A DNA stretch of 64,000 nucleotides. Origin: an uncultured Clostridia bacterium (GTDB lineage Bacteria; Bacillota; Clostridia; Saccharofermentanales; Saccharofermentanaceae). Of this stretch, positions 45,611 to 53,627 are shown in pieces. The notes beneath the pieces are model-generated. The model worked only from the letters and a program-made list of their open reading frames with translations. It ran no database searches and was not told the DNA's origin. The stretch spans positions 62,001 to 126,000 of the forward strand of contig CAMIYM010000003.1 of NCBI GenBank assembly GCA_946403085.1. The letters are read 5' to 3'. Position numbers and translations under genes: made by a program. Each line of letters starts with the position of its first letter. The stretch's first letter is position 1.

Positions 45611-45884
45611 TCTTATAAGTTGCTGCGGTTCTGATTGCGGTGCATGTTACTGTTACGGGAAAATGTGTGAAGGCTGCAATGCACTTTGCGGAAAAGTTTT
45701 CCATGCACCGGAGGGTAAAGAATGCCCTGTCTATTTTTGCAGCAGAATCGAAAACGGCTTTAAGTCATGCGGTGAATGCAGCAAGCTTCCTTGCGATCTC
45801 ATACTTGGAACCAGAGATCCTAATATGACCGAAGAAGAATTCCTGAAGACGGTAGAAGAACGTGTAAAGAGACTTAGAGGCTGA
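45603..45884 (+). CDS. DUF3795 cysteine-rich protein
   Basis: This 93-residue protein has ten or so cysteines in pairs (LISCCGSDCGACYCYGKMCEGC, later CSRIENGFKSCGECSKLPC), consistent with metal or iron-sulfur binding. DUF3795 proteins often accompany WYL regulators and GyrI-like proteins in Clostridia. It overlaps the upstream gene by eight bases. Confidence 0.85.
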   Translation: MSDLISCCGSDCGACYCYGKMCEGCNALCGKVFHAPEGKECPVYFCSRIENGFKSCGECSKLPCDLILGTRDPNMTEEEFLKTVEERVKRLRG

Positions 45885-45886
45885 AC

Positions 45887-46519
45887 ATGGCATTCGATTT
45901 TAAGAAAGAATATAAGGAATTCTATCTGCCGAAGAATAAACCGGAGATCGTTAATGTGCCGGCAATCAATTATCTTGCAATAAGTGGAACAGGGGACCCG
46001 AATGCCGAAGATGGTGATTACAAGCAGGCCATCGGATGTTTATACGCAGTTGCTTACACTCTCAAGATGAGTTACAAAACTGAGCATAAGATCAGTGGAT
46101 TCTATGAATATGTTGTTCCTCCGCTTGAAGGTTTCTGGTGGCAGGAAGGAACGACCGGTGTGAATTACTCAGATAAATCTTCTTTCAATTGGATATCAGT
46201 TATACGTTTGCCTGAATTTATTACAGAAGATGATGTGAAATGGGCAGTTGATACTGCAGCAAATAAAAAGAAAATCGACTGTTCATCTGTAAAGTTTATG
46301 ACGATAGAAGAAGGACTTTGTGTGCAGATGATGCACACAGGTCCTTATGATAGTGAGCCTGCAACAGTTGCTCTCATGGATGAATACATAAAGCAGAACG
46401 GATATGAGAATGACATCAACATTAAACGGCTTCACCACGAAATATATCTGTCAGATCCGAGAAAAAGTTTGCCTGACAAGATGAAAACTGTCATAAGACA
46501 TCCTATAAGAAAGTCTTAA
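45887..46519 (+). CDS. GyrI-like small-molecule-binding protein
   Basis: This 210-residue protein of the GyrI-like (SHS2) family has PAINYLAISGTGDPN, then KMSYKTEHKISGFYEYVVPPLEGFWW and a C-terminal MHTGPYDSEPATVALMDEYI. Such domains bind hydrophobic cations or drugs. As the last gene of the WYL operon it could be the sensor or sequestering partner. Two bases separate it from the DUF3795 gene. Confidence 0.87.
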   Translation: MAFDFKKEYKEFYLPKNKPEIVNVPAINYLAISGTGDPNAEDGDYKQAIGCLYAVAYTLKMSYKTEHKISGFYEYVVPPLEGFWWQEGTTGVNYSDKSSFNWISVIRLPEFITEDDVKWAVDTAANKKKIDCSSVKFMTIEEGLCVQMMHTGPYDSEPATVALMDEYIKQNGYENDINIKRLHHEIYLSDPRKSLPDKMKTVIRHPIRKS

Positions 46520-46534
46520 AAATCACCGGATTAT

Positions 46535-47062
46535 TTAGAGCGAATTGATTATCGGATCCAGACTATTAAGGTCGACAAAATCAACCTGCTTATTATATGT
46601 CTCGATCATGGCTCTTATCTCAGCTGTCTTCTCTTCTTCAGGAACGCTTAAGGCTTTTTTATAGACCATATTCATCATCGTTTTATGCAGAAAACTGAGC
46701 TTGGAATAATCTATTCCGCCCCTCAGATGGAAGATCTCAGCTTTCTCATAGATATCCGGAGATATCTGTGATCTCATTTTGCTTTTAATTTGATCGATAT
46801 TTCCTTTATCATTCGGATCAGCCAATCCTACTGTAGCGATGATTATCTTTTTGTTTGAGATGTCAGTCAGGTCTTTCAGAGTCTTTTTCATGCCTTCAAC
46901 TCCGCCGGCATAAAGACCGCCTAAGTAGATGATTGTTTTATAAGCGTTAATGTCTTTTATGTCTTTGTAGGAACATGCCTTGATCCCTGTCTTGCTGGAT
47001 AATTCTTCGGCGTACTTTTTCGTAGTACCGTAATATGAACCGTAGATAATTATTTCATTCAT
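46535..47062 (-). CDS. flavodoxin-domain protein
   Basis: This 175-residue protein begins with a flavodoxin FMN-phosphate loop (IIIYGSYYGTTKKYAEEL). It continues with IIYLGGLYAGGVEGMKKTL, typical of the HemG-like flavodoxin_5 group. Electron donation or quinone reduction is possible. It follows a MarR regulator by four bases, so expression is probably controlled by that repressor. Confidence 0.87.
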   Translation of the reverse strand: MNEIIIYGSYYGTTKKYAEELSSKTGIKACSYKDIKDINAYKTIIYLGGLYAGGVEGMKKTLKDLTDISNKKIIIATVGLADPNDKGNIDQIKSKMRSQISPDIYEKAEIFHLRGGIDYSKLSFLHKTMMNMVYKKALSVPEEEKTAEIRAMIETYNKQVDFVDLNSLDPIINSL

Positions 47063-47066
47063 TTTG

Positions 47067-47540
47067 TTATTCCAATCCTCTCAGATTTTTCTCGATATTG
47101 ATGATGGTCTTGATCGTTGTCCTGATGTCTTTGTCAGAGATACCGTCGAACATTTTTGCCATGATGAGAGCGCTGGCATCATCATTTTTCTCACAGAAAT
47201 TCTTGCATTTATCTGTAAGTACGATCAGCTGTTTTCTCTTGTCTGATTCATCCTGAAGAAACTCTATAAAGCCTTTCTTCTCAAGCTTTAACAATATCTG
47301 TTTGACATTCTGATGAGAGCTTCCTAAGACATCGGATAATTCTTTGAGCGTAGGGGGCTCTTTGCACATGTTAATGCAGATGACGGCAAAGAACTGTTTC
47401 CAGCTGATCTCTTTCATAAGATTATCTGCCATAGCCTGAAACCTGTTCTCGAAAGCACTTAACAATCCGAGAAGATAGTAGTTCGGCGGTATTTCAGAGA
47501 AATTAACTATGTTGCTGCTAATTACATCTTCGATGATCAT
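47067..47540 (-). CDS. MarR-family transcriptional regulator
   Basis: The winged-helix core reads PPTLKELSDVLGSSHQNVKQILLKLEKKGFIEFLQDESDKRKQLIVLTDKC, with the DxR wing (DKRK). Flanking helices form the dimer. I chose ATG 47540 (MIIED), which has GAGGA six bases upstream, over the ORF track start. Two perfect palindromes lie just upstream of the start, pointing to autoregulation with the flavodoxin gene. Confidence 0.93.
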   Translation of the reverse strand: MIIEDVISSNIVNFSEIPPNYYLLGLLSAFENRFQAMADNLMKEISWKQFFAVICINMCKEPPTLKELSDVLGSSHQNVKQILLKLEKKGFIEFLQDESDKRKQLIVLTDKCKNFCEKNDDASALIMAKMFDGISDKDIRTTIKTIINIEKNLRGLE

Positions 47541-47557
47541 GACCATTCCTCACAATC

Positions 47558-47598
47558 GGTAATATATTACCTTTATGCTGATAAGGTAACATGTTACC
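47558..47598 (-). promoter_or_regulatory. twin MarR operators
   Basis: Two perfect 14-base palindromes, GGTAATATATTACC (47558) and GGTAACATGTTACC (47585), share the frame GGTAAYATRTTACC with centres 27 bases apart. On the minus strand TTGACT lies just upstream, and the second palindrome sits in the promoter spacer. Repression by the adjacent MarR protein is the simple reading. Confidence 0.8.
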
Positions 47599-47631
47599 GA
47601 TTGTCAGTCAAGAGGAACTTTTACAACAGGG

Positions 47632-47688
47632 TTTACAATACTACGTAAACGTAGTAATATTATCGCCAACTACTCCGTATGCGTAGTA
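47632..47688 (+). promoter_or_regulatory. promoter with twin PadR operators
   Basis: TTTACA and TAATAT are exactly 17 bases apart. TACTACG-TAAA-CGTAGTA fills the spacer, and TACTCCG-TATG-CGTAGTA follows at 47671, with one mismatch and centres 32 bases apart. PadR operators are typically such imperfect dyads. The PadR gene at the end of this operon is the natural ligand. Confidence 0.8.
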
Positions 47689-47713
47689 AAATGATAATTA
47701 GGAGTTTGCTATA

Positions 47714-48496
47714 GTGAAAAACTTATTCAGATGGGAATATACAGTGGACACAACGATTGCTTTGATTGCCGGATCAGTAATGATTGCTCTTAGTCTTTTG
47801 ATGATACCGTTTTCCGGTGGTTCCAGGATTGATACGATCATGTCATTTTTCCTTAGAGATGTTTTGATGATATTCGGTCTGGGGGTAGTATTTGTTTCAA
47901 AATACACAGACAAAAAGGGCAGACAGATCCTGGCGGATATGGGTTTTACAAAACGCAAGATCGTATTAAGCCTGATACTTGATGTGGTATTTGCAGTTGG
48001 ATTAGCTGCTATGTTTATGAAAGATGGCATGCCGGGGAATACATCAGATATAACGAATCTGTACGCGTCTTTGTACATACTCACCGCAGGAGTTTTCGAG
48101 ATGACATTCATCTATGGATCTCTAAGAATGAGCTTCGAGAATGCATTCGGTATTATTCCGTCAATAATATTGACCAGCGCTTTCTATTCAGTTCACCATG
48201 CCGGGTTTCAGCCTGAATTCCTGCATTTGTTCCTGGTAGGTCTCATGTATTGTTCAGTCTTCTATATAACGAAGAATATGCTTATTATTTTCCCGTTCTT
48301 CTGGGGAGTCGGTGCGCTGTGGGATGTTATAATATCATCTGATGCAGGCGAAGGGATCAAGAATATTGAATCGTTTATCTTCGCAGGTGTTATCTGGATA
48401 CTTATAATATTCTGGTTTGCTATACGCAGAATAAGGAGAAATAAGAATGCTGTCGAAAACATCAATAGTGATAATGGGAATTCTTACCAAGGGTGA
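47714..48496 (+). CDS. CPBP/CAAX-protease-like membrane protein
   Basis: Polytopic membrane protein of 260 residues with about seven or eight helices. The segment VFEMTFIYGSLRMSFENAFG followed by SAFYSVHHAGFQPEFLH recalls the EExxxR and FxxxH motifs of CPBP intramembrane proteases. However, the first motif has Phe-Glu rather than Glu-Glu. It starts with GTG after AGGAG. It is co-transcribed with a PadR repressor, which overlaps its 3' end by 50 bases. Confidence 0.75.
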   Translation: MKNLFRWEYTVDTTIALIAGSVMIALSLLMIPFSGGSRIDTIMSFFLRDVLMIFGLGVVFVSKYTDKKGRQILADMGFTKRKIVLSLILDVVFAVGLAAMFMKDGMPGNTSDITNLYASLYILTAGVFEMTFIYGSLRMSFENAFGIIPSIILTSAFYSVHHAGFQPEFLHLFLVGLMYCSVFYITKNMLIIFPFFWGVGALWDVIISSDAGEGIKNIESFIFAGVIWILIIFWFAIRRIRRNKNAVENINSDNGNSYQG

Positions 48497-48947
48497 AAAG
48501 AATGCATATGACATGCTTAAAGATATCGACAGGATGAATATGAAATACTGGCTTCCGATTGGTGCAACCACACTTTACGAGACATGCATACGTCTTGAGA
48601 AAAAGGGATATATCGAGAACACCGGGGAAGCTGATAACAAAGCGGTTTACCGAATTACAGATAAGGGAACGGCTGAACTTAAAAAGACAATATGTGATCT
48701 TTATGAAAGAGTTGATTACGACTCAGTCTGGTTCTGTCTGGCAGTGCTTTATTCAGATGTCTTAAGCAAGAAAGAACTTGCAGCCGAGAAGAAAAAAAGA
48801 CAGGCGATCCTTGATGAATACGAGGCTGGAACTAAGGCAAACAGAGACATGCTGATAAAAGAGCACGTTCCATATTCAGGAATCTGCGCGATAGACAGGA
48901 TGATCCATATTATCGAGATGGAAAAAGAGACACTGAAGAATCTCTAA
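48447..48947 (+). CDS. PadR-family transcriptional regulator
   Basis: The winged helix is typical of PadR: SIVIMGILTKGEKNAYDMLKDI, then LYETCIRLEKKGYIEN and VYRITDKGTAELKK. A C-terminal helical dimerisation part follows. ATG 48447 has AAGGAG upstream within the preceding gene. Twin dyads at the operon promoter are its likely binding sites. Confidence 0.92.
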   Translation: MLSKTSIVIMGILTKGEKNAYDMLKDIDRMNMKYWLPIGATTLYETCIRLEKKGYIENTGEADNKAVYRITDKGTAELKKTICDLYERVDYDSVWFCLAVLYSDVLSKKELAAEKKKRQAILDEYEAGTKANRDMLIKEHVPYSGICAIDRMIHIIEMEKETLKNL

Positions 48948-49070
48948 TATCCGGATTACAATTCAATACTCTTATGAGGAGGTTACGGTTTGGACGAATC
49001 GGGTACTTGTAATATTCATATTCAATCAGTAGGATTATAATGAATTTACAGAGTATCGGGGAGTAAATGT

Positions 49071-49145
49071 ATGATCTCGCGTGATGAAGCTTTTTTGACT
49101 TCGAAAAAAACAATAAAGGTCCTTTTCACAGGCTGCATGCTTTGA
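49071..49145 (+). CDS. possible 24-residue small ORF
   Basis: In the 223-base gap after padR, an ATG with GGGGAG eight bases upstream opens a 24-codon frame (MISRDEAFLTSKKTIKVL...). A second tiny TTG frame near 48991 also has GAGGAGG. There is no homology signal. These could be spurious. Confidence 0.2.
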   Translation: MISRDEAFLTSKKTIKVLFTGCML

Positions 49146-49170
49146 TGGTGGAAGCCTAAAGGAGATACTC

Positions 49171-49392
49171 ATGAAATCTATCCTTATCAAAGACACGACC
49201 AGAGAAGAAAGAGAAGCGATCATCCGTGCTTCCCTTGATTGTGGCGGCGGATGTGAGAACTGTTCTTCATGCTGGCTTGGCGGGGGAAATCCCTGGGATA
49301 TTTATCAGGATTATATCGACGGCAAACGTGAGATCAAGGATATAAACATGGGCTACATGAAGGAATACCGTCAGGATAGACAGATATTATGA
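49171..49392 (+). CDS. cysteine-rich microprotein A
   Basis: This 73-residue soluble protein has a good AAAGGAG ribosome site. It has a cysteine knot region, CGGGCENCSSCWLGGG, followed by PWDIYQDYIDGKREIKDIN. It is clearly related to the next gene: both share an REY/REE helix, a C-rich centre and a Y-x-DYI-x-GKR tail. The ATGA overlap with the next gene shows coupling. The cysteines may bind a metal or iron-sulfur cluster. I do not recognise a function. Confidence 0.75.
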   Translation: MKSILIKDTTREEREAIIRASLDCGGGCENCSSCWLGGGNPWDIYQDYIDGKREIKDINMGYMKEYRQDRQIL

Positions 49393-49589
49393 ATGAAGCA
49401 CCGGATATATCCTCATCAACTGTAGATGAACGCAGGGAATACATAAGAAACAGGTTCCACTGCATTTCTGACTGTGATATGTGCGGTCTTTGCAAAGTCT
49501 TTCACGGTAAAGATCCGGAATGCGCCTATGATGATTACATTTCCGGAAAAAGATCCTATATGGAAGTATCGAAAGATTATATAAATTGA
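49389..49589 (+). CDS. cysteine-rich microprotein B, paralogue of A
   Basis: This 66-residue paralogue has CISDCDMCGLCKVFHG in place of the cysteine region of protein A, and AYDDYISGKRSYMEVSKDYI in place of its tail. The pair looks like an old tandem duplication. A convergent glycosyltransferase gene follows. Confidence 0.75.
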   Translation: MNEAPDISSSTVDERREYIRNRFHCISDCDMCGLCKVFHGKDPECAYDDYISGKRSYMEVSKDYIN

Positions 49590-49608
49590 AGGGCGAGTGC
49601 CGGCCGGA

Positions 49609-50433
49609 TCATTTTCTGAGGACAGTTTTGAACATGAATTTCCTGAGCCAGTTAGGTGCGATAGAAGATCCCCCGCGGATAATAACGCTCTTTATATATT
49701 GACCGGTCGTGATAAAGCCGGTCTTTTTCATATACTTGAACAGGTTCTTCTGGCTCTTGGCATATTTCCAGCCGGAGCGGCGCTTATACATATCAGAGCC
49801 TGCACGCATCCAGAGAAGCGGTTCCGGAGTGTTATAGCTTACAGTACCTTTCTGAAGCATACGGATCCAGAGATAATAGTCTTCAAGAAGATAGAAATCC
49901 TGATAGCCTCCTGCAGCTTCCACTTCTGATTTTTTATACATAACGCATGGATGGTTAAAAGGATTGCGCTTCTTCGCGAAAAGAACGATGTCGTCGTTCT
50001 TCTCGGGAAGGACACGCTGGGCATCAATGATGTCTGTTGATTCTGTGAATTCTTCAACGGTGCCCGAACAGATGCATACTGTCGGATGATCGGCAAACAC
50101 TTTAAGCTGCTTTTCGCATCTGTCAGGTCTGCTGATGTCATCGCTGTCCATTCTTGCTACAAGCTCATTCTTGCAGAACTTAATGCCGTGATTAAGAGCG
50201 TTGCCGAGACCACCGTTCTTCTCAAGACGGACAACATTCAGAACACCAGGATGAGCTTCTTCCATTTTCGCGATAACGGAATCAAGTTCGGGAGTAAGAG
50301 GTCCGTCACAGACAAGTACGAAATCGTTCGTGGGAACTGTCTGATTCCAGATGCTGTTCATGGCAGACTCCAGGAACGGTGCCTGCTCTTTTCTATATAC
50401 ACTCATCAATACCGAGTAATTCATGCCGTCCAT
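49609..50433 (-). CDS. family 2 glycosyltransferase
   Basis: GT-A enzyme of 274 residues with YSVLMSVYRKEQAPFLESAMNSI at the start, LVCDGPLTPELDSVI, and the nucleotide-sugar/metal motif ARMDSDDISRPDR. No transmembrane segment is evident. It resembles WbbL/amylovoran-type transferases for surface polysaccharide. The substrate is not identifiable, and no other capsule gene is nearby. Confidence 0.88.
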   Translation of the reverse strand: MDGMNYSVLMSVYRKEQAPFLESAMNSIWNQTVPTNDFVLVCDGPLTPELDSVIAKMEEAHPGVLNVVRLEKNGGLGNALNHGIKFCKNELVARMDSDDISRPDRCEKQLKVFADHPTVCICSGTVEEFTESTDIIDAQRVLPEKNDDIVLFAKKRNPFNHPCVMYKKSEVEAAGGYQDFYLLEDYYLWIRMLQKGTVSYNTPEPLLWMRAGSDMYKRRSGWKYAKSQKNLFKYMKKTGFITTGQYIKSVIIRGGSSIAPNWLRKFMFKTVLRK

Positions 50434-50509
50434 TATCGAAAAACCTTTCCGTAAGCCTAAGGTTCATCCCTTAAGACCAGACTAATTATAACAGTATTAG
50501 CGGATAACA

Positions 50510-50549
50510 AAAAATCCCTCCGTTCACTGGGAGAACAAGAGGGATTTTT
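50510..50549 (-). terminator. terminator of metY
   Basis: AAAAATCCCTC pairs with GAGGGATTTTT, and on the minus strand the stem ends in a T run. Confidence 0.88.
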
Positions 50550-50574
50550 ATCGGAAAGAAGAAATACAACTGAC

Positions 50575-51867
50575 TTAGAAAACTTTGGCAAAGGCCTGGT
50601 CGAGATCGTCGATAAGATCCTGAGGGTCTTCAAGACCGATGGACAATCTGATCGTGTTGATTGTGAGGCCTGTTGCCTTGCGCTGTTCGTGTGTAAGCTC
50701 ACCGTGTGTTGTCTGCGCGGGATTGACGATGAGTGATCTTGCATCACCGATATTTGCCTGATAACCGAAAATATTGACTGACTCAATGAACTTTCTCTTC
50801 TGTTCTTCGGTTCCCTTGAACTCGAAAGAGAAGATTCCGCCTGCACCGTTCGGGAGATATTTGTCGGCGAGTTCCTTGTACTTGCTTCCCTTGGCATAAG
50901 GGTAGCTTACCCAGTTAACATGTTCGTTGTTTTCAAGATATTTGACGATCTTAACTGCAGAAGACGTCTGCTTAGCTACTCTCTCGGAGAGTGTCTCGAT
51001 GCCGAGAAGGATCAGGTAAGCATCGAAAGGTGAGAGTGCAGCACCAAGGTAGTTAAGGTGTACTGCTCTGATCTTGCCTGTGATAGGTGATACTGGGAAG
51101 ATATCAAGGATGCTCCTGGGATTCTCGTTTCTGTCTCTTAAGAACCAGAGTTTTCTGTCCAAGACAGGGAACTTCTCAGGATCGTACTTGAAGCCGCCCT
51201 TCTCGAGGATAAGTCCAGCGATTACGTTGCCGTGTCCGCATAATGCTTTTGTAGCGGAATATACAACGATGTCTGCACCGTGCTTGAAAGGGTTGAAGAG
51301 ATAAGGTGTGGCAGCTGTGTTATCTACTACGAGCGGAATACCGTGCTTGTGAGCGATCTCAGAGATCTTATCGAAGTCAAGGACTGTAGCAAGAGGGTTA
51401 GAGATAGTCTCGATGTAGATAGCCTTTGTATCTTCCTTGATGTTACGCTCGAATTCTTCCGGATCGTCAGGGTTCTCGATCATGTCGTAATTAACGCCGA
51501 GCTCTTCAAGGATCGAGTGGAAGCCGTCTACGGCGCCGCCATAGAGTCTGGGGCTTGTAAGGATCCTGCCGCCCTTTGATGCAAGCGCCAAAACCGTATA
51601 TGAGATTGCTGCCATTCCTGATGCGACTGCAACTGCGTAATCTACGCCGTGAAGTGCGGCAACTCTTTTTTCGAGAACCTGGACTGTAGGATTGGATACT
51701 CTGGTGTAGAGCGGATCTTCGAGTTCGAATGCGAAAAGTGAGTCTGCTCTTGCTGTGCTTCCCATCTCATATGCTACTGTCTGGTAGATCGGAACGCTTA
51801 CTGCATTGTTATGCTCCAGCGGGTTATATCCTGCACGGATCTTTAATGTGTCGAAATTATAAGCCAT
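50575..51867 (-). CDS. metY: O-acetylhomoserine sulfhydrylase MetY
   Basis: MetY is a PLP enzyme that makes homocysteine from O-acetylhomoserine and sulfide, or methionine from methanethiol. It is a Cys/Met-metabolism PLP protein of 430 residues, with DPLYTRVSNPTVQVLEKRVAAL, the Asp in VDNTAATPYLF, and the PLP-binding Lys in VYSATKALCGHGNVIAG. ATG 51867 has AGGAGG eight bases upstream; the ORF track uses an ATG six bases further up. In methylthio-alkane reductase clusters a MetY homologue is a known neighbour of nitrogenase-like genes, so its place here, about 9 kb from the NifD/NifK-like genes, is informative. Confidence 0.93.
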   Translation of the reverse strand: MAYNFDTLKIRAGYNPLEHNNAVSVPIYQTVAYEMGSTARADSLFAFELEDPLYTRVSNPTVQVLEKRVAALHGVDYAVAVASGMAAISYTVLALASKGGRILTSPRLYGGAVDGFHSILEELGVNYDMIENPDDPEEFERNIKEDTKAIYIETISNPLATVLDFDKISEIAHKHGIPLVVDNTAATPYLFNPFKHGADIVVYSATKALCGHGNVIAGLILEKGGFKYDPEKFPVLDRKLWFLRDRNENPRSILDIFPVSPITGKIRAVHLNYLGAALSPFDAYLILLGIETLSERVAKQTSSAVKIVKYLENNEHVNWVSYPYAKGSKYKELADKYLPNGAGGIFSFEFKGTEEQKRKFIESVNIFGYQANIGDARSLIVNPAQTTHGELTHEQRKATGLTINTIRLSIGLEDPQDLIDDLDQAFAKVF

Positions 51868-51932
51868 ATTCATGTCCTCCTGTGATGGAAGGGATTATAG
51901 AATAGTCGGGAATTTAAAGATAATAGACGTTT

Positions 51933-51950
51933 TTTATCGTTTCCGATAAA
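51933..51950. promoter_or_regulatory. dyad between metY and the GNAT gene
   Basis: TTTATCG-TTTC-CGATAAA is a perfect seven-base inverted repeat in the divergent gap. On the minus strand a TATAAT at 51894-51899 lies between it and metY, so it would sit upstream of the metY promoter. Confidence 0.5.
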
Positions 51951-51996
51951 TAAAAGGTATACCCCATCTCATATAGGTATCGTATAAAATAATCCC

Positions 51997-52491
51997 ATGA
52001 AAATCAGGAATGCGACAATAGATGATCTTAAGATAATTACAGAAGTCGAACGGGAATGTTTTCCGCCTGAAGAAGCAGCATCTGAAAATGATTTCCGTGA
52101 AAGACTTAAGCTCTACGGGGATCACTTCTGGCTTCTTTTCGACGGGGACAGGCTTGTGTCTTTTGTAGACGGTTTTGCAACTGATGAAAGGGATCTTACT
52201 GACAGGATGTATGAGGATGCCTCGATGCATGATGAGTATGGAGCCTGGCAGATGATCTTCGGTGTAAATACTATTCCTGAATACAGGAAACGGGGCTGTG
52301 CAGCTCTTCTTATCAGTAAGGCCATTAAAGATGCGGATGACCAGGGCCGTGATGGTCTTGTTCTTACATGTAAAAAAGAACTAATACCTTATTATTCCGG
52401 TTTCGGTTTTGTCAATGAAGGCGTTACCCTGAAATCTGTTCACGGCGGAGTGACCTGGTATCAAATGCGCTTGACATTCAAGCCTGTATAG
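51997..52491 (+). CDS. GNAT-family N-acetyltransferase
   Basis: This 164-residue acetyltransferase begins MKIRNATIDDLKIITEVERECFPPEEAASE. The acetyl-CoA loop is PEYRKRGCAALLISKAIK, followed by LTCKKELIPYYSGFGFVNEG. The ATG has no ribosome site, and a TATAAA lies only about eight bases before it, suggesting a leaderless transcript. The substrate is unknown; amine or amino acid acetylation is typical. Confidence 0.9.
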   Translation: MKIRNATIDDLKIITEVERECFPPEEAASENDFRERLKLYGDHFWLLFDGDRLVSFVDGFATDERDLTDRMYEDASMHDEYGAWQMIFGVNTIPEYRKRGCAALLISKAIKDADDQGRDGLVLTCKKELIPYYSGFGFVNEGVTLKSVHGGVTWYQMRLTFKPV

Positions 52492-52495
52492 CCTT

Positions 52496-52524
52496 TTGTT
52501 ATAGGTTTCTATGAGATTTATAAA
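52496..52524 (+). promoter_or_regulatory. promoter of the ABC transporter operon
   Basis: TTGTTA and TATAAA are exactly 17 bases apart, 60 bases before the substrate-binding protein start. Confidence 0.65.
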
Positions 52525-52584
52525 TTAGCGGCAAAAACATCTCTGTGCTTAAATCTTCTCAATCGAAAAAAGGAGGCGACAGTT

Positions 52585-53625
52585 ATGTCACAGAGATTCA
52601 CAAGAGAGGGTATTTACTCCGCTGTAAAGAAGACAGCAGCAGTAATTACATTATTCTCACTTTCATTGTCATTTGCAGGTTGTGCAAAGAAAGACAGCGG
52701 TTCCAAGTTCGGCAAGATCAATATTCCGGGGTTAGACGGCTCTTTATGCGGTGCTCCGATCTATATTGCTTACGAGAATGGTTACTTTAAAGAAGAAGGC
52801 TTTGATGTTACTTTGATCTCAGCTGATACAGAGACAAGAAAGATCGGCCTTAACAACGGAACGATCCCGATCGTTAACGGAGACTTCCAGTTCTTCCCCT
52901 CAATGGAGGAAGGCGTTAACACAGTAGTTGTTGATAAGCTCCACGACGGCTGCATCAAAATCGTAGTCCGTCCCGATTCCAACATCAAGTCACCGGAAGA
53001 TCTTAAGGGCCTTAAGATCGGTGTCGATGAAATCGGCGGAACACCTCACCAGGTAGCAAGTGTATGGCTTGAGAATGCAGGCATCTCAGCACGTCAGGAA
53101 GATCATCAGGTTGAATTCCTTCCTTTCGCTGACGGTAACCTCGAACTTGAAGCCCTTTACAAGGGTGATCTTGATGCTGCAGCAATGTGGGATCCGCTCG
53201 CAAGCGTAGCAGAGAAGGCTGGTAAGGTTAAGACAATCCTTGATATCACAAAGGATGAACCTTTCGCAGGCAAGGCATGCTGCTTCTTATATGCATCAAA
53301 AGTATTGTATGAGAAGAACCCCGAACAGGTTGCAGCGCTCCTTCGTGCTTACAGAAAGGCACAGGACTTCATCAATAAGAATCCTGAACAGGCAGTTGAT
53401 ATCATCATCAAGGGTAAGTATTCACAGATCGAAGACCGCGAACTTGCTATCGCACTGATCTCTTCATATAACTATCCGTCATTTGAGCAGCGTCAGGCAG
53501 GTGCGTTTAACGTAAAAGAAGACGTACATTATTTTGCCCAGCAGCTTTATGATATCGGCTATCTTAAGACTGACGCTGATACATACACATCGAAGTATTT
53601 CGTTGATGTGAAAGTGGATGGCTGA
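52585..53625 (+). CDS. SsuA/TauA/NMT1-like substrate-binding lipoprotein
   Basis: ABC importer binding protein. A signal peptide ends in the lipobox SFAGC, with lipidated Cys33. The mature part has GAPIYIAYENGYFKEEGFDVTLI and DLKGLKIGVDEIGGTPHQVASVWLENAG, typical of the SsuA/TauA/NrtA clan that binds sulfonates, nitrate or thiamine precursors. Given metY, serine acetyltransferase and the nitrogenase-like genes nearby, an organic sulfur substrate is likely. It has an AAAGGAGG site. Confidence 0.9.
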   Translation: MSQRFTREGIYSAVKKTAAVITLFSLSLSFAGCAKKDSGSKFGKINIPGLDGSLCGAPIYIAYENGYFKEEGFDVTLISADTETRKIGLNNGTIPIVNGDFQFFPSMEEGVNTVVVDKLHDGCIKIVVRPDSNIKSPEDLKGLKIGVDEIGGTPHQVASVWLENAGISARQEDHQVEFLPFADGNLELEALYKGDLDAAAMWDPLASVAEKAGKVKTILDITKDEPFAGKACCFLYASKVLYEKNPEQVAALLRAYRKAQDFINKNPEQAVDIIIKGKYSQIEDRELAIALISSYNYPSFEQRQAGAFNVKEDVHYFAQQLYDIGYLKTDADTYTSKYFVDVKVDG

Positions 53626-53627
53626 AG

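Noticed and set aside
51868-51996. A SAM riboswitch before metY
   Set aside because: The 130-base gap is too short and lacks the conserved blocks; only a dyad and a promoter are seen.
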